Positions 10,993 to 22,011 of a stretch of DNA of 64,000 bases are shown here, in pieces. The first letter of the stretch is position 1; each line of letters starts with the position of its first letter. The notes beneath the pieces are model-generated. The model was not told the origin of the DNA, did no database searches, and saw only the letters and a program-made list of their open reading frames with translations. The translations under genes were made by a program, and so were the position numbers. Origin of the DNA: Pseudoscleropodium purum (taxonomy: Eukaryota > Streptophyta > Bryopsida > Hypnales > Brachytheciaceae); the NCBI GenBank assembly GCA_963969395.1, contig OZ017797.1, positions 5,890,001 through 5,954,000 on the forward strand, read 5' to 3'.

Positions 10993-13900
10993 AATGAAAA
11001 ATAAATTTCAAAATAATAATTAAAAATATTATTACTATTATTTGACAAGGCATAACAATTGCCATATCAAACAATTGTTGCAACTAAGTTCTTATAGATT
11101 GGGAACCTAAAAGAATTTGCAGCTTTATAGAGAAGTTGAATCTCTTCTAATAGCCTATTGGGTTGAAATCCTACAATGCCATGAACTACTTTCATGGTTG
11201 ATTGAATTGAAGCTTGTATGTTTAATAATATGTGTCTTTAATTCATGAAAGTGTGGCATTGACTACACCACATTTCCTTACAAATAGATTGTCCCGTATT
11301 CCATACCAATTAATTTCTAAGTATCTAGTTTAGGAGGGACTAATGTCAGAGGCTTCAAGTAGATTTCAATGTCAAGAATTTATTCATGTGTAGAATTTAG
11401 GCACTACTATTTTATCTTACCTTGTTCATTAGAAAGTGGTTATTGAATAAGAAAAAATGACTATTTCACTCAAGTTGAAACCTATTATTAAAGTCATGGC
11501 AATCAAACAATATATAGAGTATGATTATATCTAGTATTGATACAACCAATATTGCTTAATTGAGACATTTTTTTAATTTGACATGTCTTGTTGACTATGA
11601 GTGCAAGTAGTTGTAGCTAATTGTGAGACTCTTAACTTTATATTTTGTTCATTTTTGCAATTATTGTGTGAATGTGGTTAAATTTTAAAGGGGTAATTTA
11701 AAATGAATGGAAATGAATGAAGTTTTTTATTTTTTATTTTGAATGAATGAAATTAAAATTAGTTAAGGTAGTTGTAGTTGGGAGGTTGTCTCTCATGTCA
11801 TTTCAAATCTTGATTTTTATATAAGTGTTTTTTTTCCTTGTTTTGCTCTCTCTCTCTCATTCATTATTTTTTCATGTAGCATTGTGTGAATTTATTGCAT
11901 CTTTCTTGAGTGTTCATAGCTTGAGTTTAGGCTAAGTATTTTTATGTGAATTTTAATATCTTTGCCGTGAGGGCAATTGTGTGTGTTAATTTATTAAGTA
12001 TGATTGATAATTTTATAAATGTAAGTGAAGTTTGAAGAGCAATTAAAATTTATTAATAATTGTGGAGGATAATTTTTGTGTTATCACTTGTCATTCTTTG
12101 AGTGTTAATTGTGAGGAATTAATTTATAAATTGATTCTTAATATCTTTGCCAAGGGAATTGGAGAGATAATTCTTGGTTATTGATTTAGAGTGTAAAGAG
12201 AAATTTGTAATTGCTTAAGGAATTAATTGTTTATTTTTAAGAGAGTTATATTGGGAGATCATTTATTGTAATCCTTTGAAGTTTTTGTTGATGAAATTGA
12301 GTGTTACAAATAATTACTTAAAGCGGAGAATTATACTTTGTTATAGAAGCAATTTAAGAGTCATTTTTAATTAAGTTATTATAAGTATTTTGGAATTTAA
12401 AGAAAGAGCCGGTTGGCCAATTCTTTAATAATAATTGATTCTTAACATTTGTTGCCGAGGGATTAATTGTGAGCAATTTAGAACACATATAGATTCTATT
12501 TTTATTAAAGAGAATAACTATGGAGCATTGTGTGATAATTTTGAGAGTTTAATTTTATATATAATTTATCAACTCCGAGAGAAATTGTAAGGTAAAGTAA
12601 TTACATAATGAATTAAAAGTGTGAAGGGAATTAAATTAATTGAAGCATTATTGCCGAGAGGTTGTGAGAATAAGAAATTAATTATTATATATAAGTTGAT
12701 ACAAATATAGAATTTCAACATGTGAAGATGAAGTGAAGGAATCTATTGGTCCTTTGGGACTAGTAGACTTAGATTGTATGAGTTAATGAAGAACAATTTT
12801 AAGTATAAATTTGAGCCGGTTATAAAAGACTATTGATTTAACGATTATTGCTATGTTAACTTGTTTCTACACATTAAAGATTATTAAAAAATTGATCATT
12901 GAATAGCCACACTACTAAATTGACTATTGAAAAGATCACATTGAATATGCGACTATTGATTTTGCCAATTGCTAAAGTACATTAGTGCTCAACATTTTCT
13001 ATATGGTTGAAATTGCAGAAAAGACTAAGAACTTTTGATGTGGATAGAATCCTTACCTCAACCAATTATAGATTTTGGCAATTTAGAAACTATTATGTTA
13101 TAGTAGTAGTAGTTCACATGAGACTTCTCTAGCTTTGAACTTTGGAACTTAAAGTTAGAAGTTATGAAATCAATTGCTATACTTTGAGTGTAGTTTTGTA
13201 TTTCCATTTAAAGTCAAGTTATTGCACGTATATTTTCAATTTTGAACTTCTATAGATTGTGATACATTCCTTTCTATGCACTCTACATTGTCATTATACA
13301 ATTTTAAACTTAAATGTTCTTCTTTCTTGTATGTGTAAAAGTGACTATTGAAAAATGATTATTGAAAAATGACAATTGAAAATGAATACTAACATTGTGA
13401 CTATTGAAAAGTGACTATTGAAAAATGATTATTGAATTTGACAATTGAATTTGACTATTGATTTTTGTTTATTTATTTGGATTTTGTTTGAGAAGATAGA
13501 TTTACAGACATAGTAGGATAAAACCTAGAAATTGCTAATTGATGGACTACTAGTGTAAGGGAAATAGAGATAAGCCATTTCTTCCATCCTCTACTAACAT
13601 AACGTGTGGTAATAAATAATATGTTTGAAATTAAAAGAAAGAGAGATTTACATACAAAGTGACATTAGTTAATTAAAACACTAAGCTAATTTGAGCTTTC
13701 CCCTTAAACGAACTTTTTTGGAATTGCCTTGGTTTTGTCGTAGAAAAACTATACTACACTAATATGACATAAACATTTAGTGCATGCTAGGATCTTTAAT
13801 GTTATCATGAAAAAATAATTGAAAGCATTCAAAGGACTAATAGTGAGCTTGAAAAAACAAAGCTAACTCATAAATATATTCATTCATTTCTTATTTTGAT

Positions 13901-15163
13901 GTTTAATAAAGACATATTATAATCAACAATTTGGAGAGATAATTTGTATTGGAAGCAATTGCATGATACAACAAGTTGACAATTGCACTAATTTTCATGC
14001 TACAATGCAATACTTTACATTGTTTACAAGGGGTTTAACTCCTAAATATTTTGAACTATATTTTCACCAAAATTGCTTCAAAACTGTCATTTCTGGTGCA
14101 AGGATCAAATTTTAGAAAAAAACACATTTTTGGAAATATATAAACATATGATCTTGTAGTAATTTAGTTTAAGAAAATGTGGAAAAATTTTCAAAATTTT
14201 CCATTGTGTAGATTGCAAGATATTAGTGTTTGAAGTGACAAAAAGCCTTTTTTGGCCTTGCAAAAAAACAAGTAGTTACACTTCACATGGTCACATTTGT
14301 ATGAAAAAATGTTCAAAGTGGTGGTGCTTCTTTGGATTCATTCTTCAAGGCAAGTTGGCTACATGCTTGAAAAATATCACATCATTTGGAATTGTTCAAT
14401 ACATAGGAAAAAAATATTAAATATAAAGAAGTAGAGAGTGATTCAAAATACTAAATTGTTAAGAATTTAGATATGGAATTGAGAAAATGATAATCCCAAT
14501 GGTGGTAATGTTGTAATAAACAATATATATCCTATGATTTTATTTTTTTAATTTAAAAAAAAAAAATTGAGTTAAATAAAGGACTTCAAAATTTATTTTA
14601 GAGTATAAAATTCATAATTGCCCGCAAACTAAAACTCCTCATAATATCAATTCTTGCTTGCACTTTTTTATTCAAAGACTCGTTTTTTGTCATTATTGTT
14701 GTATGTTGTAACTGTGAATAGCAACCTACACACCTCTCACTTCCAATAATTGTAGTTCATTCATTCTAACTTTGAAATCTATGATTTTAATCACTAATGA
14801 TCAGTTTTTCATTTTTCTTTCTTGTAAAATTTTGTTGTAAAAATGAAATGTGCATATTTCTTTACATATGGCTATTTTTCCTTAAATGAGCGATTTCTAA
14901 GCCTTCTACATTATCAATTTTGATGAACAAGACCAAGAGGATGGTTAAACAAAAAAACAATTTTTCTGAAAAGAAGTAGATTTGTAAGTCATCTTTTGAA
15001 GAAAACTTAAGTTTGTCAAAATTGAATCAAGGAAAAAGATGAAGCAATTATTTTGATGTGAGTTAGTTAGTTGTCTTTTAGATTTGTAAGTATAAAGTAT
15101 TGCCTAAACTTGAGGAAGATTTTGTTATTGTATTGAAAGCCTTGAACAATTATCTCATAACCC
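10993..15163. other. AT-rich intergenic DNA with decayed short repeats
   Basis: No supported gene is seen. Between about 11,950 and 12,670 a phrase of the type 'taatatctttgcc(g)agggaatt' recurs at about 11,956, 12,147, 12,434 and 12,651, suggesting a very decayed tandem repeat. A denser motif array at 12.8-13.5 kb is listed separately. Confidence 0.4.
12825..13470 (+). repeat. Array of gactattga / gattattgaaaaat motifs
   Basis: The word gactattga and its variants (gattattga, gacaattga) occur many times. They are tightest at 13,340-13,465, where about eight units follow one another at 13-16 bp steps; earlier occurrences at 12,825-12,960 are more widely spaced. It looks like an imperfect minisatellite with a scattered left flank. 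Confidence 0.6.
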
Positions 15164-15979
15164 TTAACCCCTCAAGGCCCAAGGAAACATAATGTGTCCT
15201 CTTCAAATTTTCAATGGTGAATTCTTCATAGGGTGCAATAAATTTCAATATTTTATAAACTAGGAACTTATGGAGTAACAAGTTGACATACTTGTTGCAT
15301 TTTTTATTTTCAGAATTTTAATGTGAGAAGTATTTGAGAATTTATTTTGAAAATGTATCCTAATAGAGAAAAGGAGCATATATAATTTTTTTTCAATGAA
15401 AGGAATAGTAGGGATGGAAAAAAATTCTTGGACATTTCTAGTTTTATTTTTCACTAAAAAACTTGGTTTGGAGAAAAAAAATTCAATTTTGTATTTTTAG
15501 AAATTTTATAAAGACAAGGTTCAATTTGGTGTGATTAAGAGTATAAAAATAATTAGAATGATTCCAAATTTTTTGAAGATGTTCCAAATAATATTTTAAT
15601 AATATCAATAGTTAAATTTCACTTCTATTCTTTTTGTTTGAAAATGTGTACAACTTTGAGAGAGTTTTTTATTTTTAAATTAAAAAAATTACATTTGCTC
15701 TAGATTCAAACAATACAACTCTTTTGAGGATAAAAAAATTCTTCATCTTCTTATAATTTTTCTTCCTATGAAGTTGATTATCTAAAATTGTTATAATCTA
15801 AAAATCCAATAGTCAATACTTTCCACAATTAGTTCCATGGATACTAGACAAAGTAGTCTTTACTTTTGAATGGTTAAAATATAAATTTTCAAGCTCATCC
15901 ATGTGCAAAAAAATATCAAAGTGGAACAATTCATTAAAAGCCTTCATTGTCAAAAAGTTGTTGGGCCTTGTGGGATTAA
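15164..15979. mobile_element. Non-autonomous TTAA-flanked element, copy 2 (piggyBac-like)
   Basis: It starts TTAA (15164-15167) then CCCCTCAAGG and ends CCTTGTGGGA followed by TTAA (15976-15979). It is shorter and more diverged than the copy at 10.1 kb but collinear with it along most of its length and in the same orientation. No transposase is encoded. The match of both boundaries to TTAA in two independent copies supports the boundary call. Confidence 0.7.
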
Positions 15980-17879
15980 GTATTTGTTAATACTATGTTG
16001 AGTTGAAATTTTGCAATATGTAATGTGAGATTGTAATTTCAATTGAATTTTATATTCATTGTGATTTTAGTTAATTCAGAGTCTTATTTACTTAGTATAA
16101 TTAAGCAATTTTTAAATAAAATAATTTGTAGTATTTAACTTAGGAAGTTTATTGCTTTAAAGCTTAGTTGAATCACTCTCTCTACCAATTCTTTTTAAAA
16201 AAAATTTGTCATCATGGTTGAAAATACTTGTAAAAATTGATGCTAGAGGAGAATGTTTTTAACATGTGATACAATTTTAGTGAAATGCATTTTGCAAAAT
16301 TTGCAAAGCAGGTTAAAAACAAGAGATGCTTTTTTTTGTCTTGTGCGAGTTATTTTTAAAATTATTGGCAATTGTGAGTTAGGTGTTTTGAGGTTGTTGT
16401 ACTTATGATGAGTTCATGAATATTACATTTATGAATGCCAAAAGGTTTATTTTATCATTGTTGAGTAAAACTCTTTTGTATATAGTTTAGTTGCTTTCTT
16501 CATTAAATATTCTTCTGTATTATGATGAGATTGAGTTAATAGTTAGTAGGACCACGTGTATCATTTGAAATTTGCCTTAAGAAGTTGGGTGTGCATGTTG
16601 AACCTACAAATTGCTCATAAATTCATCAAACAACATTTTCTTATAGTTTTTTTGTGTGAAAACTTTGAAGAAACAATTTTAAAATTCTTGAATAGTAAGA
16701 GGCTCAATAATCACTCACCCAAGGAAAGAAACAAATGTGCTGATGCACTAGTTTGTTTAATCATTTTGAATTTTTTTTGTGGATAGAGAAATAGAAAATA
16801 GCTCAAAGTCTTTTTTTTTTTGTAATTTTTAGAGTCATGATGAATTATTGCGATTTTCCAAAGGAAAACATACAAAGGGCGCTTTTGTTGCATAAAAGGT
16901 ACAACAGTTATCAACTAACATCCCTATGAATGCAAGAAGTGAGTCCAAAAATTGATGAACAAGAAACTAAGTATGTTCTTGGAAGTTCTTGGAAGAACTC
17001 AGAGAGTGTTGAATATGGAGCACTGCACATGCTTGTTGACGCTATTTTTGAAGGTGTAACAACACAACCCTGTAATGCAATTTCATTTATGACCTCTTAT
17101 ATTTTATTTTATTGCCATCATCTATATTTCCACCTACACTCTTTAATAATGTTTTCATGAGTCACAAACCACACATGTTTGTAGCCCATAATGACTGCAA
17201 ATGGTCCTGAAATCATGCACTTAGGATCAATATTAATCACCTCTCAAAATCTACTCCTTCTCAAGAAACCATCTACATTGTTTTGTACCATTTTTAGGGT
17301 TGATTCTTCATGCCTACACAATTTTAGAGCTTCTTCCTACATATCTCGTTGATTCAAAAAGTGGAATGAAACAAGAGATGCCATCTACTTGAGATCTGAC
17401 ACAAGTTTCTAGAGGAGAATCCATTTTCAATTGTTTACCAATCACAGGATGAGGAAGAAGGTCATTTATTTACGATTTATAAAATTATACACTTGTAATT
17501 GTACATACACTAAAAATGTGGTTGATTTTCGTATTTTAATTTTTTCCAATTTAGTCCTAATTAGACTCTATAACTTGTTCAAATGCCTATAATTATTTCA
17601 AAAACACGTTTTTTTGGTTTAGTACCTTAAAAATTAAAAACTTCCTCAATTAAATAAGTGTTTTTAAATAAAATATTTATAAATAGAAGAAATTTTTTTA
17701 AATTATTCATGGGAGATATTTTTAAGATAGGACTGAAGTCGTTTCTTGAGTGGAGAGGTGGCTTTGTAGGAAACTAATTCATTCGCCTCTATCTTTTGTG
17801 TTTCATGGTTTACTTTAAAAAAATATTATAGTATTCATAAGTTGTATATTTTGTAGGAATTAGAAGGTTGATTTTATAG
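15980..17879. other. AT-rich intergenic DNA, nothing recognised
   Basis: A few short frames (for example near 16.6-17.1 kb) have no recognisable domain and no supporting composition. I see no RNA gene or element boundary. Confidence 0.4.
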
Positions 17880-18530
17880 GGGCCGGGAATTTGATTTGTA
17901 GATGACTAGTTCATTTGCCTCCATCTTTCATCTTTCATGATGATTTTAGTAATGAATTAAAGAATACAATATTCATCATTAAATTAGGGTGGTGTATAAC
18001 AACAATGCAGTAGTTGATCATTGTCTTGTGCTCTTTCAATTTTGATTACCCAATATATACTTAATTGCAAATTTTGATTGAAAAAAAGAACTTGTATACT
18101 TCTCTTCATACTACAACAATCTTCTTTCTTTAAAATGATTTAGGTAATGAATTAAAAAAATATGATATTTGTCACTGCATTAGAGTGGTGCACAACAATG
18201 AGATGATGGTTAGTCATTGCTTCTTGAACTTTCAATTTTGATTGTTCAAAATATTTAATTTTTGATTGCAAATGACTATTTTAAATAGATTGCATGTTTG
18301 GTTCTCTTCATTCTATAGTGTTTTCACTTCTCTTAAATAATTGCTTATGAATTTCATGAGGGAATGCGATTTTCATCAATGCATTAGAGTGGGCTGAGTG
18401 GTGCATAATTACAATTGTTTGGGATTTCTTTGATTGCAAATGGTGGTTGAAATTTTGACTATTGAAGATTGACTATGTTGTTTTCTTCATCTTTAAGTGT
18501 TTCTTACAATTATAAATAGCCTTCGCGATA
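17880..18530. repeat. Decayed tandem repeat, about 200 bp unit, three copies
   Basis: A unit recurs at about 17,940, 18,135 and 18,345 with the order: gattta(g)gtaatgaattaaa, an attcatcattaaattag / cactgcattagag / catcaatgcattagag block, ggtg(t/c)a(t/c)aacaacaatg, tttcaattttgatt, and cttctcttcat. A partial further unit precedes it at 17,740-17,830 (attcattcgcctctatctt, repeated as gttcatttgcctccatctt at 17.9 kb). No coding signal. Confidence 0.65.
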
Positions 18531-20798
18531 GGTTATGTTTGACAAAGTTAATATGTAATGTCTTTGCTTCAAAACCACCTTTCAATGTGTTTTTTCTACA
18601 AAAGCATACTTGATGAGAAGCAAATATCCAATAAGTTTGAAGATTGGAATTTTAAACTCTTAACCCTTTAAAGACTATGGTCAATCTGGGGGCGGACAAC
18701 CTACTTTAGGCATGCAACTAGAAAATGGAAATAGTGATACATTAATGTCTATTAAGAAAAATTTGACTATACAAATATAGAGGGCATATGGTGCATTTTA
18801 TAAAGAGTTGAAGTTGCGAACAAAAATTAGGTTGTCAATGGTATTTTTTAATGCATCTTTGATTTTGTATGCATAGTATACTGGGGTATACACCTGCTCT
18901 ATGTTTTGCAAGTGTATTTCTTTATGAAGCCATCTTTTTGTTTCTTACAGGGCCACATGTCTCATCCTTCATTTTAATAATGGTCACTAAGGACATGTAT
19001 GTTTGAATAAAACACCAACTTGGAGTTCCACAAGAACTCTAAGTAGACTAAAAATAGCTTCATGTATGGGTATAGCTAAACCTCAACGGTTACAAGCTAT
19101 GCAAACTTCAAATTGCATCAAAAGCCATAGCATAACCCCTACAAGCAAAGACTAAAAAGAAATTTCAAAGAACTCGTTCGCATCTACGGCATCAACAAAC
19201 ATTTCTTTCGAAGCTCCACAACCATCATAGATTTGGAAATTGATACTAGAAAGACATGGCCTTGGATGCAAGAGACTTTTCAAGGAGCTCATGATATTGA
19301 TACACACCATTAGGTTCAAAATGCATGAACTATAAGTTCACAAGGGTGTCAATATAAGGAAATTGACACATCCAAAGTTCATGTGCTAAATGGCTGTTTG
19401 GGAAATCTATGAGAGAGTATACAATGTGTTCTATTACATACGGCACACTCCATTCAATCGTTGCCAATCATGGACTCAAAGAGCAAAATGAAAACTACTC
19501 ACACCTTCACAACTCTCCCCGTAGATGACCTTGCATGGACATGTTGAGCTCCACTAGTCCTACACCCATTAAAGAGACACCGGTCAATTTCAACAAACAC
19601 ATTTATTGACAAATGAAACTGCCTTGTACAACTTCTGCATATCAATGTAGTAGAGCAACTATACAAAAACAAGTACCAATTTGTCACCAATTCCTTCAAT
19701 CCCCGCGTCAGACAATCATCTTCCACCACTACCGCTATTACAAAAGGGGTGTTTCATACATAAACAACTTTTACAATATGTTATAACATTGTCAAGCAAG
19801 GGAGACCAAAGCTACATGAAGCTCTTGCTAGATACCACACAGACTCTAGGGCACTTCACAACAAAGTAAGTTACAATTTGAAAGACTTTGCCCCTTGTTG
19901 TACATATTAAAATCAAAATCCAACACCAAGAGCCACTTTATGGTACACAACACAAGGGATGTTGAAAAAATGAAGCACCTGTAGTTGAAGATCTAGAGAT
20001 TGCATCACTTCCCTGTGGAGGTTCACCATGACGCCAAGAGGACCTCAGATCCCTAGTACCCTTTACTATAATGAAAAAAAATTCTATAACATCTAAGCTA
20101 ACAACCAATTGAAACAAAATTGTTTCCAACTTGAGTTCATAGTTTTGACCTTGTAAACATGTGGGCACTAGATGCTTTCACTATAAAAAAAAATTGGATT
20201 TTTTGTGACGTTAGGAAAAACATGTCATGATGTCACTTGAGATACAAAATGAATCATTATAGACGTCACCTAAAATCCGTTATAATTGACAAACAAAAAA
20301 CATGCTCAAATTTTACAAGACATAGCAAAAATGAGCTTGTTTTCTATTAACATCACTTATGATGTAGTTTATAGGGTTGCTTAAAATGCAACACGTGGAG
20401 AACAATTCACCTCCATGTCAATGCCACGTGGTCAGGCAATGCTACAGAGGAAAATTTTCATCCGGTTCATTATTGACGTGGCATTGGACATGTTGGTGAA
20501 AAAAGTGATGTGGCATGCCTAGACAACATACTTTTATGTTATTTAAAATTTTTAATTTTGTTTTTTGAAATGTCATCTAAGACGTCGAGACATTTTTTGA
20601 GACATCAAGTGGTACATATCATATTTGTAGGGCAAGGTCAATAAAAAATAATTAATTAAAATAAAATTTAAAATGAAATTTAAAAAAAATTGTTGAATTC
20701 AACAAGAATTAAAGAAAACTTACCATCTACCATCAAAAGAATTTTTGATGATTAAATGAAGGAATGACTTCATTTAAAGTTAGTGAAAATGAAAGGTG
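18531..20798. other. Intergenic DNA with unassigned coding-like patches and a possible CACTA end
   Basis: The stretch 18.95-20.15 kb has more balanced base composition than its surroundings and several short frames on both strands, but no domain I recognise. It may be eroded transposon coding sequence. At 20,179 the sequence CACTATAAAA followed by TTTTTTGTGACG resembles a CACTA-type terminus. No matching opposite end with a 3-bp duplication was found. Confidence 0.35.
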
Positions 20799-21700
20799 CA
20801 TTAGTAGAAAAATCAACATCCAAACTAACAAAAAAATGTTGATTTTTTTTTTGTTGATTTTTTTGTTAATTAGGATGTATTGATAAGGACATTGCATAAC
20901 AAAATATGTTCATTTGGACGTCCAAATCAACACTTTTGTGTGGTTCATCAACACAAAAGTGTTGATTAGGCAACTAAAAAGTGTTAGTTTGGCAATTGAA
21001 AAGTGTTGATTTTCAACAATTTAAAAAAAAAAATTCAATACATTTTTGGGAGAATAAAGAAAATTGCACAATGGCAATGTGCTACATGGCACTTGCGATG
21101 CAAATGGGCCACCTAAGCAACCCCACCACACGGGCAAGCCACCTAAGCAAATCTGCTACGCAGGCAAGATATTGCTGGGGTTTGAACCCCGAACTTTGGA
21201 GATAGAACTTCAAAGTCTTTAACCAATGAACCACCCATGTATTTACATGTCTATGTAAACACATGTTTCTTATTTAACTAGTTCTTCGTTGTTTTTACAT
21301 TTGTCTTGTAAAGTCAGTAGACTTTAAGGGCCGTTTTTACATAATAAACTAACTTATTTTTTGAAACTTTCAACAAAGAAACGTTTGTAAATGAAGGTAA
21401 CTTTCATCTCCAAAAATCTGTTTTCAATTTGAAGTCTTCAATAAAAAGTTATGAACAAAATTTAGAGAGGGTGTTTAAAAATGTCAAAGAAAAGTGGCCA
21501 TTCCAACCCCTCTCTAAATTTTGTTCATAACTTTTAATTGACGACTCAAAATCATAAACGGATTTTTGTGGATAAAAGTTAAATTCATTTTACAACTTTT
21601 CTTAGTTGAAAGTTTTATAAAAAAGTTGGTTTATCATGTGAAAACGTCCACCAATGTCTACTAAATTTTGAAAACATCGATTTATGAGTGATAAAGTTAT
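20799..21700. repeat. Diverged relative of the CACTA-like element at 28.9 kb, with an internal hairpin
   Basis: It begins CATTAGTAGAAAA, one or two changes from the CACTACTAGAAAA end at 28,896. It then shares, in the same order, runs of ttgattt/aaatcaaca words, a GC-richer block with gccacctaagcaa and ggtttgaaccccgaac (21,100-21,200), and a hairpin at about 21,370-21,680. Hairpin arms include ttcatctccaaaaatctg and its inverse, and ttatgaacaaaatttagaga and its inverse. The right terminus is not identifiable. Confidence 0.55.
21370..21680. repeat. Long imperfect hairpin, copy A
   Basis: Left arm words (aactttcatctccaaaaatc, agttatgaacaaaatttag) return inverted in the right arm (ctaaattttgttcataact, ggatttttgtggataaaagtt) around a centre near 21,490. 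The same hairpin family recurs at 27.9-28.5 kb and 29.4-29.75 kb. Confidence 0.7.
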
Positions 21701-22011
21701 TTAAAAAAAAATCGTATACACTATTTTCTTCAAGCATGAATATGAAATATTTTTTTGAAGTTTTAAGTATAAATTTCCAACATATTTCTTCAACATATAA
21801 TGAACACTTGCAAGTTGAAGAATTGACATACATTTTTTTGGAAAAATTCTTAGAAAGATAAAACTTAACCATTTGGGAATTAAAAAATTAACCTCTAAAT
21901 GACCAAATGGCATTTTTTGGCAATGGAGAGATTTTGGGTAGCTCATTTTGGATAAAATTTCAATATTTTTGCTTTAAAGTTTCACAAAACATGTGTTGGA
22001 AGAGTAGCTTT

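Noticed and set aside
13320..13470. CRISPR-like repeat/spacer arrangement
   Set aside because: Repeat words are short, imperfect and contiguous with no uniform spacers; the sequence is eukaryotic.
21170..21200. Possible tRNA gene or SINE from the ggtttgaaccccgaac string
   Set aside because: Only a B-box-like word is present. I could not find an acceptor stem, anticodon arm or A box at tRNA spacing here or at 29.26 kb.
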